A stretch of DNA of 64,000 bases from Thermoplasmata archaeon (GCA_015063225.1 SUSU01000004.1:1-64000); one strand, 5' to 3'. Shown: positions 45,673-56,536, numbered from the stretch's first letter. Translations and numbers: made by a program. Notes: generated from the sequence alone by a model not told the origin.

Positions 45673-46806
45673 TCATTCGGAAGGGTGTTCGACGCCGACC
45701 CCGAGTGCGGCCCTGATGCGCTTCAGCACGGCGGGACCGTACATGCAGATGGCCAGACTCACTATGAGGGTCGCGAATGCGAGGACGACCCTCATGGACA
45801 TGCCGAGGTCATCGGGCAGCCATACATCCCGAGACAGCGTATAGAATGGCATGACCATCATGGCAACGAGAGAACAGTGGAGCAGGAGCAGTCCGAGCGA
45901 ATGCCTGCCGCAGACGATGAGGAAACCGCTGAACACGGGGATCTTCGATACGATGACGCACATGTACATCATGAATACGGATGTCACGAGGGCCTCGAAG
46001 TAGTAGGGCACCGCGGAATAACCGCCGTAATCTCCGAATATCATCTGGTCGAAACTGATGCCGGGCGGCAGGAAGAATACGAGCACCAGGGAAATAACGA
46101 GACTCAGAAGGAACAGCGCCCAATAACGAGGGGATTTCCATTCGAACCTATCGATGTATTCGAAGACCCCGTACTGCTTGAGTGCGGATCCGGTGAACAT
46201 AAACGCGGCACCCATCAGGGACAAATGGAAGAAGAACGGGAAGATGTACGGATACAGCTCCCGGTAGGCGATGCTTGAAGCGATGAGGATCGCTATGACT
46301 GCGATCCTCAGACGGATGTCCTTGCGCACACGGCCCTCCAAGGCATAGAAGATTACGAAACCGCCTAACATGAGCCAGAGGAAATAATACCCTACGCCGT
46401 TACCGCAGAAGCTCCAAACCGTCGGAGTATTGTCCAGGGGATCGAATGCCTTGTGGATGCACAACATGTAACTAATCCCCCCGGGCAGGTCCGACGGCTG
46501 GATCGGCTGACCCCAAAGGACCGCCCACCCATAGCTTATGACGGGGAGGGCGAAACAGCAGATGAGCAAAGCCACGAGAAGAACGCTTATGCGTTTCCTC
46601 ATGTTATCGGCGAAACTCCTGTCGGGCCTGTAGAAATAGCCCGATATCATCAGGAACACCATCAACCCGAGATACATGTCCTGGATGATGATATTGGGGG
46701 TTCCGACACCCGATCTGGCGACACAGACGTGGCAGAATATGATGACAATGATTGCCGCACCCTTGAAAACGTCGATGGATCTGATGCGGGACGTACTCCC
46801 GTCCAT
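45673..46806 (-). CDS. acyltransferase-3 family membrane protein (paralog 3)
   Basis: IRSIDVFKGAAIIVIIFCHVCV...MISGYFYRPDRSFADNMRKR; ATG at 46806. Confidence 0.88.
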   Translation of the reverse strand: MDGSTSRIRSIDVFKGAAIIVIIFCHVCVARSGVGTPNIIIQDMYLGLMVFLMISGYFYRPDRSFADNMRKRISVLLVALLICCFALPVISYGWAVLWGQPIQPSDLPGGISYMLCIHKAFDPLDNTPTVWSFCGNGVGYYFLWLMLGGFVIFYALEGRVRKDIRLRIAVIAILIASSIAYRELYPYIFPFFFHLSLMGAAFMFTGSALKQYGVFEYIDRFEWKSPRYWALFLLSLVISLVLVFFLPPGISFDQMIFGDYGGYSAVPYYFEALVTSVFMMYMCVIVSKIPVFSGFLIVCGRHSLGLLLLHCSLVAMMVMPFYTLSRDVWLPDDLGMSMRVVLAFATLIVSLAICMYGPAVLKRIRAALGVGVEHPSE

Positions 46807-46843
46807 ACCACGTAATGCAGAATTCGAGATAAAAACGGCACTG

Positions 46844-48457
46844 TCAGGAATCCTGGAGGGCCCTGTAGTCGATCTTCCCCACCTTGGTCTTCGGAAGGGT
46901 GTCCACGAACTCATATTCCCTGGGTTTCGAGTAGGCGCTTATGTTCGACCTCATGAACGCCCTCAGCTCGTCACGGGTCTCGTCCGTCGGGGGCACTCCG
47001 TCAGCGAGGACCACGAAGGCCTTCACCTTCTCCCCGCGGAACTGGTCGGTGACGCCGATGACGCAGCATTCGCTGACGAGGGGGCTCCTGCAGAGGGTGT
47101 TCTCGACCTGGGCGGGGTACACGTTGTAGCCGGAGGTGACAATCATGCGCTTGAAACGTCCCTTGAAAAGCAGGTATCCGTCGGCATCCTTCTCCCCGAT
47201 ATCACCGGTATGGAGCCAGACATGTCCGTCAGGGTGTTCCATGAACACCTTGTCGGCTGTCTCGGACCCATCCAGGTAGCCCGCCATGAGCGAGGGGCCG
47301 CGGATGCATATCTCCCCCTCCGTACCGTCGGGGACCTCATCAGCAGTACCAAGTCCGACGATGCGCACCTCATGGTCCGCCAGAGGGAGACCGACCGAAT
47401 CCTCCCTGTATTCACCCTTGGGCATGACGGCGACTGCGGCCACTGTCTCGGTGAGCCCGTATCCGACCTGTACTCCCGCGGCGCCGTGTTCCCTGAAGAA
47501 TGCGTTCATTTCGCGCAGGTCGGAGACGGACATCAGGTCCCCTCCACAGAACATGACGCGGATGAACGACAGGTCGGACGAGGCCAAGAACGGATTCTCC
47601 ACCATCTTCTTGAACAGGGAGGGCACACCGATGATGGCATCGATCCTTTTCTTGACCACGGCCTTGCACACGGAATCTATGGTGAACGTCGGCATGAGGA
47701 TGCACTCGACACCGATGCACAGCGGCGCATGGATGCAGGTACACAGACCGAACCCGTGGAAGAGGGGCATTATCGAAAGAACACGCGATACCTCGGAGAT
47801 ATCGATGAGCCCGAGCATGCAGGACATGGATGAGTTGATCGAACGGTTAGTGTGTACCGCACCTTTGCTGGTACCCGTCGTCCCTCCCGTATAGAGGACC
47901 ACCGCAGTGTCTTCCGGAGACGTGTCTGGCTCTGTTGCAGGAGCGGTCGGACCGACCCACGCTACGACCGAGTCGGAATAGCTGATCCTTAGCCTCTTCC
48001 CGACGGTCGCCAAACGTTTGAGCGGCGGAAGCATGGTGTAGGGGGAGACGGGCATCACGAAGGACAGGCCGTTATCATCGCCGGGTTCCGGGAACGAACC
48101 TAGGAGGGAATCAAGGATGATCGCGGCCTTGCAATCCGAATCCCTCACGTAGAACGACAGTTCGTTGGGGGACGAAAGCGGATGGACCATCACGGAAACC
48201 GCTCCGATGCGGTTGACGGCGTAGAACGCTATCAGCGCCTGAGGGATATTGGGGAGGCATATCGCCACCCTGTCTCCGCGTTTGACGCCCAGATACGTCA
48301 AACGGTCAGAGAAGGAGATGATATCCGCATACATGTCGCCGCAGGTGCGCCTGCTCCCGAGAAAATCGTAAGCGGGCGATGATGGATGGTCTTGGAACGC
48401 CTTCTTCAGCGCCCCGAATATTGTCAACCCGCTCACATCAGTATCCATCGTCGTCAA
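46844..48457 (-). CDS. AMP-forming acyl-CoA synthetase/ligase
   Basis: VVLYTGGTTGTSKGAVHTN; GYGLTETVAAVAVMP; HTGDIGEKDADGYLLFKGRFKRMI; PKTKVGKIDYRAL. Confidence 0.95.
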   Translation of the reverse strand: MTTMDTDVSGLTIFGALKKAFQDHPSSPAYDFLGSRRTCGDMYADIISFSDRLTYLGVKRGDRVAICLPNIPQALIAFYAVNRIGAVSVMVHPLSSPNELSFYVRDSDCKAAIILDSLLGSFPEPGDDNGLSFVMPVSPYTMLPPLKRLATVGKRLRISYSDSVVAWVGPTAPATEPDTSPEDTAVVLYTGGTTGTSKGAVHTNRSINSSMSCMLGLIDISEVSRVLSIMPLFHGFGLCTCIHAPLCIGVECILMPTFTIDSVCKAVVKKRIDAIIGVPSLFKKMVENPFLASSDLSFIRVMFCGGDLMSVSDLREMNAFFREHGAAGVQVGYGLTETVAAVAVMPKGEYREDSVGLPLADHEVRIVGLGTADEVPDGTEGEICIRGPSLMAGYLDGSETADKVFMEHPDGHVWLHTGDIGEKDADGYLLFKGRFKRMIVTSGYNVYPAQVENTLCRSPLVSECCVIGVTDQFRGEKVKAFVVLADGVPPTDETRDELRAFMRSNISAYSKPREYEFVDTLPKTKVGKIDYRALQDS

Positions 48458-48538
48458 CCGGCTCTCGCGTGCATGACAAATACACGCTTATGACTATATC
48501 CAACAACCATTCTATAAAAGTACGGCAATCCCGCGCCC

Positions 48539-49339
48539 ATGACTTCAGAACTCATCTTCGTCGGACTCGGCCTAAGCGGCACCGGCGGAATGACGGTATC
48601 CGCCCTTGAGGCCCTCCGCGAATGCGACAAGATCTACGGGGAGTTCTACACATCCAGCGTCATCGGCGCCGAGGTATCCGACCTCGAGAAGGCCATCGGC
48701 AAGAAGATCAACATCCTTTACCGCGCCGACGTCGAGGAGGGGCAGTCCGTGATCGAGGACGCGAGGCAGATGAGGGTCGCTTTCATAACCGCCGGGGACA
48801 CCATGCTCGCCACCACCCACGTGGACCTCCGCATACAGGCAAAATATGCCGGGATCCCCGTCCGCATCTTCAACGGAGTGTCCATCTTCTCCGCCGCACC
48901 CACCGCCTTCGGGCTCCAGCCCTACAAGTTCGGCAGGACCGTCACCCTGCCCTTCCTGGAGATGAACTACCAGCCCAAATCCCCCTACGACCACATCATG
49001 GAGAACAAGAAGAGGGGACTACACACCCTCATCCTTCTCGACATCAGGGCCGAGGAACTCCGCTACATGACCGCGAAGGACGCCATCGAGTGGCTGCTCG
49101 CAGGCGAGGAGAAATGGCAGGAGGGGCTGATCACCGACAAGACCCTCCTGTGCGTGGTCTCCCACGCTGGCGCCCCCGACCAGAAGATCGTCGCCGGTTA
49201 TCCCCGCGACCTCCTCCAGATGGACCTCGGCGCTCCCCTGCAGTCCCTCGTCCTCCCCGGAAACCTCCACTTCATGGAGGCCGAGGCACTCGTCGATTTC
49301 GCCGGCGCCCCCGAGGAGATCATCCAGGATGAGGACTGA
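48539..49339 (+). CDS. dph5: diphthine synthase
   Basis: LIFVGLGLSGTGGMTVSALEALRECDKIYGEFYTS; AFITAGDTMLATTHVDLR. Confidence 0.95.
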   Translation: MTSELIFVGLGLSGTGGMTVSALEALRECDKIYGEFYTSSVIGAEVSDLEKAIGKKINILYRADVEEGQSVIEDARQMRVAFITAGDTMLATTHVDLRIQAKYAGIPVRIFNGVSIFSAAPTAFGLQPYKFGRTVTLPFLEMNYQPKSPYDHIMENKKRGLHTLILLDIRAEELRYMTAKDAIEWLLAGEEKWQEGLITDKTLLCVVSHAGAPDQKIVAGYPRDLLQMDLGAPLQSLVLPGNLHFMEAEALVDFAGAPEEIIQDED

Positions 49340-50340
49340 TGGCGAAGTGCATCCGCGTCCCCAAGTCCGAGGCGGAGAAGGCCCGCCGCACCGCGATAGA
49401 TGCGGACATGCTCGACCTCGGCTACCGCATAGGTTCCGAGGACGGTTTCATCCTCATCCCCGTGAAGGGGGATGTGGAGGGATACGAGACCGTCGAGGCG
49501 GACCTCCGCCCCCAGGAGAGGCACGTCACGGATTACCGCGTGGCCGTGAAGGGTATCCCCGAGGAGCTCAGGGATTCCCTCCCCTCCTCCTTCGACATCG
49601 TCGGCGACATAATCATCATGAAGTTCCCCGACGAGCTCGTCCCTTACGAGAGCTACATCGGCGAGGCCCTCCTCGCGGTCACCCCGAACATCCGCGCCGT
49701 CTTCAGCGACGGAGGGGTGAAGGGGGAGTTCAGGATCAGGGAGCTGGAACGCATCGCCGGGACCGGCGACGCCGTCACCATACACAGGGAGAACGGTGTC
49801 CGCCTGCAGACGGACCCCTCCGTCGTCTACTTCAACCCCCGCCTCTCGGGAGAAAGAGCCAGGGTGGCTTCCCTTGTCAAACCCGGAGAGATCATAATCG
49901 ACATGTTCGGGGGCGTCGCACCCTTCGGATGCGTCATATGCAGGAACTCCGAACCGGAGACGGTCTACTCGATCGACCTCAATCCCGAATGCCTCCCGTT
50001 CGCTCAGGAGAACGCACGTCTGAACAAGATAACCAACCTGGTCCCCATGTGCGGGGACTCCACCGCCCTCATCAAGGACCTCCCCCCTGCGGACAGGATA
50101 ATCATGAACCTTCCCCAGATGGCCGATGCCTTCCTCCCCGATGCACTCGCCCACATCAAACCCTCGGGAGTCGTCCACATGCACATGGTGCTGGAACGCG
50201 ACGAGGTTGAGGATTACAAGGCGGACCTGTCCGAAAAGATGGCGGAGAAGGGCTTCGCCATCAACATCGAATCCTGCATCGAACTGAAGAACTACTCCCC
50301 CACGAAAGGGGTGTACGTCTTCGATATCCGCCCGGCCTGA
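49339..50340 (+). CDS. trm5: tRNA (guanine37-N1)-methyltransferase (Trm5-like)
   Basis: VVYFNPRLSGERARVASLVKPGEIIIDMFGGVAPFG; IIMNLPQMADAFL. Confidence 0.92.
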   Translation: MAKCIRVPKSEAEKARRTAIDADMLDLGYRIGSEDGFILIPVKGDVEGYETVEADLRPQERHVTDYRVAVKGIPEELRDSLPSSFDIVGDIIIMKFPDELVPYESYIGEALLAVTPNIRAVFSDGGVKGEFRIRELERIAGTGDAVTIHRENGVRLQTDPSVVYFNPRLSGERARVASLVKPGEIIIDMFGGVAPFGCVICRNSEPETVYSIDLNPECLPFAQENARLNKITNLVPMCGDSTALIKDLPPADRIIMNLPQMADAFLPDALAHIKPSGVVHMHMVLERDEVEDYKADLSEKMAEKGFAINIESCIELKNYSPTKGVYVFDIRPA

Positions 50341-50829
50341 TCAGGCGTTCTTGGGCCTGAGGGTCACGCCGGTCTGGTTCTGATAGTGACCGGAACGCTT
50401 CTCGTAGCTCTTCTCGGATGGAGAGGACATGGTGTGGAACACCAGCTGGCAGTACCTCTCGCCGATAGGGATCTCCACCTCGGAATCGGAACTGTTGTAG
50501 GAACCGAGGGTGAGCGTGCCCTCGAAACCTGCATCCACCATCCCGAACGCGGCGATGACGCCCTTCCTGATCCAGGAGGTCCTCAGCCACAGGTTGCCGC
50601 ACATGTCGTCGGGGAACCTCACCCTCTCGACGGTGGAGACGTAGAACATGGTCTTGGGAGGGATCCTCACTACCTCCTCGTCTGCACCGTGGATGACGCC
50701 GTTGATGGATATCTCCGCGACACGGACGTCGTATCCGTTGGGAGTGAGGCTCTTGTCGTTCCAAGGGGAGACGCCGAGGCTGCCGTCATCTACTGCTTTC
50801 ACGATATCGCGGTCGGAGAGGATGGTCAT
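50341..50829 (-). CDS. dcd: dCTP deaminase/dUTPase family protein
   Basis: MTILSDRDIVKAVDDG; LTPNGYDVRVAEI; FGMVDAGFEGTLTL; PIGERYCQLVF. Confidence 0.92.
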   Translation of the reverse strand: MTILSDRDIVKAVDDGSLGVSPWNDKSLTPNGYDVRVAEISINGVIHGADEEVVRIPPKTMFYVSTVERVRFPDDMCGNLWLRTSWIRKGVIAAFGMVDAGFEGTLTLGSYNSSDSEVEIPIGERYCQLVFHTMSSPSEKSYEKRSGHYQNQTGVTLRPKNA

Positions 50830-50862
50830 GAAGGGTGCATCAGCCAATCCCAATAATACCTT

Positions 50863-52149
50863 TCACCGGAACCGGTGGTGGCGAGACACGGCCTCAAGGA
50901 CGGATTCGAGCAGAGATACAGTTCCTCCGAGGCCAAGAGTCGGCGCGGGATCGATGTTGACCGTCCGGACCGGAGGGCGCTCTATAACCGCATACTCCAG
51001 GGCGGAGCCCCTCTCCACGGCCGCGGAACAGACGGGACCCGAGGAGATGATGATGTCCGTCTCCACCGTCTCGGGTTCGTCGGAGACGGGAATCCCCAGG
51101 AAATCGAGGTAATCGCCGAGCATCCTATCCCATGAATCGCCGCCGGTGCAGCGGATGCCAACGGGAATCATCCCGAGGTACCCGTACAGGAAACGGGCGA
51201 TTGCGTAAGCGGTCGAACCACCGCATTCCAAAGCGAACGTCCTGCCCTTCGGGAGGGAGTGACGGGCCTCCATCCTCCTGATCTCCCCGGCGGCTGCGAC
51301 CCTCTTCCCATGTATAAGAGCCAGAGCGGGGGATGGGTCCTTTTTCAGACATCCGCATACGCCCTTCACCCACGTCTCCAGGGCATCGAACCCGATAGGC
51401 GCGCCGTCGGGACTTACGAAGGACGGGACCCCGTAATCGGCAGAATATCTTGCGGCTATCGCATCCCCGTACTCGGGATATATGGGGACTATAAGCTCGG
51501 CATCCGCGGAGCGGCGGATGTCGTCGGTGCCCCATCCGGCCCCGATGCACATGTTCACCTCGATCCCGCAAACACCGAGGAGGGAGGTGAGGTCGGCGAT
51601 GGTGTCCTCCCAATTGAGGTGCGTTATCGATATCCCCGTGAGGTTCACCCCCTTCCTGGGGCCCTTGCAGTCGGGAGCAACCACATCGAGGATTCTCAGC
51701 ACACCGTCCTGGAACCCCTCGGCCTCCGTACCGGAATAGACCGGATGGTCCATCAGGACCAGGGGGATGTCGGACTTCACGGCCGTGAGGTCCTCTCCGA
51801 CCAGCGATGCTCCGGGGGAGTTGATGATCGATATCAGTTTGGGGCGCATGCCCTCGACGAACCCGACGAGCTCCTTCAGGCGCTCGGGGGCCCCTGTTAT
51901 GAACGTCCCCATGTCGAGATAGGTGCATGGGACGCGGGGCTGTCCGAAGAAGTAATGGGCGCCGCTGAAGAGGGGATTGCGGCCTGAGGGCGCCTCCGGA
52001 ATGCCGCGGAAGTAGCAGTCTTCCATCAGCGATGAGGGGTAGAGCTTGCACCCGGACGGACCGTGGATGACGGTGTATCCGTCGGATACGCCCTCGAAAG
52101 CGGCCACCGAACCGATGAAACTCTCCGGGAACTCATTCTCCAGCGACAT
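50863..52149 (-). CDS. nitrogenase component-1-like (NifD/K superfamily) protein
   Basis: [62 protein letters not shown]; start overlaps the upstream fusion ORF by 17 nt. Confidence 0.85.
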   Translation of the reverse strand: MSLENEFPESFIGSVAAFEGVSDGYTVIHGPSGCKLYPSSLMEDCYFRGIPEAPSGRNPLFSGAHYFFGQPRVPCTYLDMGTFITGAPERLKELVGFVEGMRPKLISIINSPGASLVGEDLTAVKSDIPLVLMDHPVYSGTEAEGFQDGVLRILDVVAPDCKGPRKGVNLTGISITHLNWEDTIADLTSLLGVCGIEVNMCIGAGWGTDDIRRSADAELIVPIYPEYGDAIAARYSADYGVPSFVSPDGAPIGFDALETWVKGVCGCLKKDPSPALALIHGKRVAAAGEIRRMEARHSLPKGRTFALECGGSTAYAIARFLYGYLGMIPVGIRCTGGDSWDRMLGDYLDFLGIPVSDEPETVETDIIISSGPVCSAAVERGSALEYAVIERPPVRTVNIDPAPTLGLGGTVSLLESVLEAVSRHHRFR

Positions 52150-54295
52150 CTTTCCTCCATCCTTCTGAACCGGGAGCGAGTATGCTCCTGGCGATCGAAT
52201 CCATCAGTGCCTTCCCGGCGAACGGGTCGATGCCCGCGGTTATGGGGATGCGGGCCTGGAACACGGCCGGCCCGAGGTCCATCGGCACCATGGACATGAG
52301 TATGTCAGGTGATGACGCACGAATGGATTCGAGGACACGGGGAATGTCCTTCTGCGAGAATATCTCGAACCCTTCGGGAATCAGAGACGAGTCTAGGTCC
52401 CTGGAGTAATCGGGACGGTTGAACACGTATCCCGCCGTCAGCTCCACGCCGCAGGCGTCCATGGCCTCCAGGATCCACGACACGTCGCGGGTCATCGAGA
52501 GTAACACGGCGCGCTTGCCCTCGAGGAGGGAACGGTGCCCAGAGAACATCCCCCCGAACTTCTTCTCCATACGTGCCAGGAGTTCCCCGGCCTCCTTCTC
52601 TTTATGGAAGAATGATGCCACGCACCCAATCCATTCCCTGGTCCCGGCGAGACCGCCGCGGACGGGTACGGGGAGCGTCTCCATCCCGTATTCGTCCTCC
52701 AGGAAGTTGCAGATCTTCTCGGAGAACTTGTCCGTGTTCATGCGGAGATTGGCGGCGGCGTTGGGGGCGTTGCGCATGTCTTCCATGTCTGATATCCCCG
52801 GGAGGACGCAGTTCACGCCTATCCCGATCTCCTTCAGCAGCCCGGTGATGAGTTCAATCTCGTTCATCACCTCGGTGGCCATGGTCTTGCAGCCCACCAG
52901 GTTGACCGTGTCCGGAACGGTACTCCCCCTGACGGAGAACTTCCCGAGCATCCCGACGGCGGCGTCTATCACACCCTGCATGTAATCGCCGGTAGCATTG
53001 CCGTCCTCGGCCAGGAGCAGCACGGACACTCCGGGGTGTTCAGATTCCGCAGTAGTGCATATCTCGGCCACATCGTCACCCATTATCCCCGGGGCGCACC
53101 CGGTGATGACGACGATGTCCTTCGCACCGGCGGCTATCCTTGCCTCCAGGGTGTCCTTCAGGACCCTGTTCCCTCCGAACACCATATCGCTCTCCTTCAT
53201 GTCGGTGGAAACGATGTCGAGGTCGAGATAGCTCGGAATCGTGCGGCGGTTGTTCTTGATGAAACCTATTGTGCTGAGACCCGCCAACTGCACGGTGAAG
53301 TGGGCGCAGTTGCGGGTGGAGTGGAGGATGACGGACAGCCCCCTGACGGACGAACAGGTGGCGGAGGCCCCCGAGAACGCGCATCCCCCGAGGGGCTCGC
53401 CGAAACTAAAATTGCGCGAGGAGTAAGGCAGCCTCTTCTTCGGGGCCTCGTAAACGACCTTGGTCTCCTGCACGGAATTGGAATAGCTGGCTCTTCCCAG
53501 TATCAACATCTCGAGCTCGTGTTCCTCGAGGAAATGCGCGGTGTATCTCTTCTCCCCCGCGACATATTTCGCTAGTTCCCTGAACGTGCCTGCAACGTCG
53601 GAATCCGGGAATGCTTCGACAACCGTCCTCCCCTGTTTCTCGGCCTCCATGAATATCTCGGAACGGCCGATCTTGGCGACTACGGGCACCCCCACCGCCT
53701 CCGAGAAACGCCTGACGCGGTCATCCTCGGCTGGATCCCCGCGGCTGTTGAAGATTATCCCGCCGATCCTGTCGGGGTCGTAATTGGATGTCCCGCGGAG
53801 GATGTTGTTGGCGGCATAGATAGACATGAACTCCCCGGACGTGACTATGTAGACGGTGTCCGCGTATCCGTTCCTCATCGGGACCGCGAATCCCCCGCAG
53901 ACCACGTCCCCGAGGACGTCATAGAGAACCATGTCCGTACCTACGGAATCGGCACCGAGCTCGTTCAGGAGGTCGAATGCGCTGATGATCCCCCTCCCGG
54001 CGCAACCTATCCCGGGTTCGGGACCGCCGGCCTCCACGCAAAGGCACCCTTTGTACCCCTCGGAGACCACTCCGGAGAGGACCCTCTCGGACGGCGGCAC
54101 GCTTTTCAGATAATCCAGGACGGTGGTCTGTTCCCTCCCGCCCATGAGTCCCCTGGTGGAGTCGTGTTTCGGGTCGCATCCGATCTGCATGACCCTTATA
54201 CCCATGTCGGAGAGGGCGGCGGTCAGATTGGAGGACACCGTGGATTTGCCGATGCCCCCCTTGCCGTAGACCGCTATGCGCCGTACCATACGCAT
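52133..54295 (-). CDS. fused NifH-like Fe protein + nitrogenase component-1-like domain (720 aa)
   Basis: N-terminal [25 protein letters not shown] and [11 protein letters not shown] (Fe-protein Cys ligands); C-terminal [31 protein letters not shown] and [13 protein letters not shown]. Confidence 0.9.
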   Translation of the reverse strand: MRMVRRIAVYGKGGIGKSTVSSNLTAALSDMGIRVMQIGCDPKHDSTRGLMGGREQTTVLDYLKSVPPSERVLSGVVSEGYKGCLCVEAGGPEPGIGCAGRGIISAFDLLNELGADSVGTDMVLYDVLGDVVCGGFAVPMRNGYADTVYIVTSGEFMSIYAANNILRGTSNYDPDRIGGIIFNSRGDPAEDDRVRRFSEAVGVPVVAKIGRSEIFMEAEKQGRTVVEAFPDSDVAGTFRELAKYVAGEKRYTAHFLEEHELEMLILGRASYSNSVQETKVVYEAPKKRLPYSSRNFSFGEPLGGCAFSGASATCSSVRGLSVILHSTRNCAHFTVQLAGLSTIGFIKNNRRTIPSYLDLDIVSTDMKESDMVFGGNRVLKDTLEARIAAGAKDIVVITGCAPGIMGDDVAEICTTAESEHPGVSVLLLAEDGNATGDYMQGVIDAAVGMLGKFSVRGSTVPDTVNLVGCKTMATEVMNEIELITGLLKEIGIGVNCVLPGISDMEDMRNAPNAAANLRMNTDKFSEKICNFLEDEYGMETLPVPVRGGLAGTREWIGCVASFFHKEKEAGELLARMEKKFGGMFSGHRSLLEGKRAVLLSMTRDVSWILEAMDACGVELTAGYVFNRPDYSRDLDSSLIPEGFEIFSQKDIPRVLESIRASSPDILMSMVPMDLGPAVFQARIPITAGIDPFAGKALMDSIARSILAPGSEGWRKDVAGE

Positions 54296-54377
54296 GGAGA
54301 TTTAATCCAACCGATAAAAGGATTCCACCTCGCGCGCGTACCTATATAATCTCCAGCATTATCCATCCATCCATCAC

Positions 54378-55487
54378 ATGAAAACAGTCCCGAGGAAAGA
54401 ATTGGCGGGCCTTGGCTCCACCGTGCACGGCGGTCAGGGGTGGAGGTACTCCGGAGTGGAGGACTACAGCCAGAACCTCAATCCCGCAGGAATGCCTCCC
54501 GGCCTCCCGGAGGCCATCGCAGCGGCCACATCGAATTTCACCCACTATCCGGATGCAGACTGCACCGAACTCCGCAGGAAGATTGCGGAACACCACGGCC
54601 TTTCCGCGGACAATATCACAATGGGTGCAGGTTCCTCGGAGATCATCCGCGACTTCCCGTTCTCGTTCATCGACCCCGGCGACAGGGTGCTCGTCCCCCG
54701 CCCTTCCTTCGCGGAGTACTCCCAGCAGATCCTCCTGGCGGGAGGGATCATCGACTACATGGACCTGGGACCGGAGAAGAACTTCCACATCGACATCGAA
54801 GAGGTCCGCAGACGTCTCGGTTCCGCGGAGTACAAGGCGATGTACGTCTGCAACCCGAACAACCCCACGGGAAGAGTCGAGAACAGGAGGACGCTCGAGG
54901 AGATCGCCCGCGAATGCGAGAAGCACGGGACCCTCCTCTTCCTGGACGAGACCCTCCTGGAGCTCGTGGACAGCGAACCGGAGGTCTCCCTCATCCCCAG
55001 GATCGCCGACCACCCCAACGTCATCATCGCCCGCTCCTTCACCAAATCCTTCGCCGTCCCCGGTATCCGCGTCGGATACGGGATCTCGAATCCGGGGATT
55101 ATCGCCGAGATGCAGAAGACCCGCCTGCCGTGGAACATCGGCACCATGGAACAGGCCGCCGCCGCGTTCATGACGGACAACTTCGGGTTCGTGGAGAAGG
55201 CCGCCCGGGATCTCAGGGAGGAAGCACCCCTTTTGTTCGGCGAGCTGAAGGAAGCGGGACTCCCCCTGGAGAAGGATACCGAGTCATTCTTCCACTTCAT
55301 GGACCTCTCCCCCACCGGGATTTCCGTCGCGGATTTCATCGCCGAGATGAAATCGAGGGGATTCATGGTACGCGACTGCGCATCCTTCGGATTCCCGACA
55401 TATATACGCTTCTGTGTCAAGGACCGCGGACGCGACAGCCGTTTCGCGAAGGCGGTGGGCGAGACCCTCGCCAAACTCAAACGGTGA
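54378..55487 (+). CDS. cobD: L-threonine-O-3-phosphate decarboxylase-like (CobD/HisC family)
   Basis: HGGQGWRYSGVEDYSQNLNPAGMPP; PLP Lys ARSFTKSFAVPGIRVGY; followed by cbiB. Confidence 0.85.
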   Translation: MKTVPRKELAGLGSTVHGGQGWRYSGVEDYSQNLNPAGMPPGLPEAIAAATSNFTHYPDADCTELRRKIAEHHGLSADNITMGAGSSEIIRDFPFSFIDPGDRVLVPRPSFAEYSQQILLAGGIIDYMDLGPEKNFHIDIEEVRRRLGSAEYKAMYVCNPNNPTGRVENRRTLEEIARECEKHGTLLFLDETLLELVDSEPEVSLIPRIADHPNVIIARSFTKSFAVPGIRVGYGISNPGIIAEMQKTRLPWNIGTMEQAAAAFMTDNFGFVEKAARDLREEAPLLFGELKEAGLPLEKDTESFFHFMDLSPTGISVADFIAEMKSRGFMVRDCASFGFPTYIRFCVKDRGRDSRFAKAVGETLAKLKR

Positions 55488-55492
55488 TCCCG

Positions 55493-56536
55493 ATGGAACT
55501 GTGGGCGGACGCCGTGCTCATCCTCATCGCGACCCTGCTCATAGACCGCTATATCGGAGATGTCCCCAACAGATACCACCCCCTCAGGTGGATGGGCAAC
55601 CTCCTGACCGCCATCGACAACCGCATCAGGAACAGGACCTCATGGTCCGCCACCGTCCTCGGGTTCCTGTCCTATCTCCTCGTCCTCCTCCTCTTCGGCC
55701 TCGCCGCGCTCATCATCACGGATGCCGTGAGGCACGTCTTCTCGGGCATCCTCAAGTTCGAGCTGTTCGGACAGCACGGCGACCTCGGGGAGATCCTGTG
55801 GATAATCGTCACCGGCCTGCTGGTGAAGGTCTGCTTCGCGCTGTTCGCCTTCCGCAGGTTCTGCGCACCCATCCAGGAGGACCTCCGCCGCGGCGACACC
55901 GATGCGGCGGCCGAGAAGACGCAGATGATGGTCAACAGGAAAACCGCGGGCATGGACGAGGCCCATATCACATCGTCCTGCTGCGAGACGGTCTCCGAGA
56001 ACCTGGTGGACAGTGTGCTCTCGCCCCTGATGTACTACGGCATCCTCGGGATGTTCGGCGCCGTCCTCTTCAGATGCGCGAACCTCATGGACGCCATGTG
56101 GGGACGCAGGAACGAGAGGTACAACATGATCGGGCACTTCCCCGCAAGATGGGACGACGTGCTCGGCTTCATACCCTCGAGACTGTCGCCCCTCTTCGTC
56201 GGTTTCGCCGCCTGGCTCATGAGGATCAAAGGCAGGAGGCCGGCCACCAGGGCCGCCATCAGGGAACATAAGAAGACCCCCTCCCCCAACAGCGGATGGC
56301 CGATGACCGCCACATCCGCGGCCATGGGGATCTCCTTCGAGAAGGAGGGAGTCTACGTGATGGGCGAGGGTCCCCTGCCCTCGATAGACGACGTCATGAG
56401 GTGCTGCCGCCTCATCGAACTGACGTCGGTGATATTCGCAATCGTGATCGTGCTGCCTCTGTCCGTCCTGTTCGGGGTGCATGTGCAGATCGTCATGGAG
56501 GACTTCCTCCACTCTCTCATCTGGGTGTTCCGATGA
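55493..56536 (+). CDS. cbiB: adenosylcobinamide-phosphate synthase
   Basis: LLIDRYIGDVPNRYHPLRWMGNLL; SSCCETVSENLVDSVLSPLMYYGILGMFGA; start re-set to ATG 55493. Confidence 0.93.
   Translation: MELWADAVLILIATLLIDRYIGDVPNRYHPLRWMGNLLTAIDNRIRNRTSWSATVLGFLSYLLVLLLFGLAALIITDAVRHVFSGILKFELFGQHGDLGEILWIIVTGLLVKVCFALFAFRRFCAPIQEDLRRGDTDAAAEKTQMMVNRKTAGMDEAHITSSCCETVSENLVDSVLSPLMYYGILGMFGAVLFRCANLMDAMWGRRNERYNMIGHFPARWDDVLGFIPSRLSPLFVGFAAWLMRIKGRRPATRAAIREHKKTPSPNSGWPMTATSAAMGISFEKEGVYVMGEGPLPSIDDVMRCCRLIELTSVIFAIVIVLPLSVLFGVHVQIVMEDFLHSLIWVFR

Noticed and set aside
50863-54295. Direct assignment as CfbC/CfbD (F430 biosynthesis)
   Set aside because: CfbD is a single NifD-like subunit and CfbC a separate Fe protein; here there is an H-D fusion plus a second component-1-like protein. 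Needs phylogeny to settle
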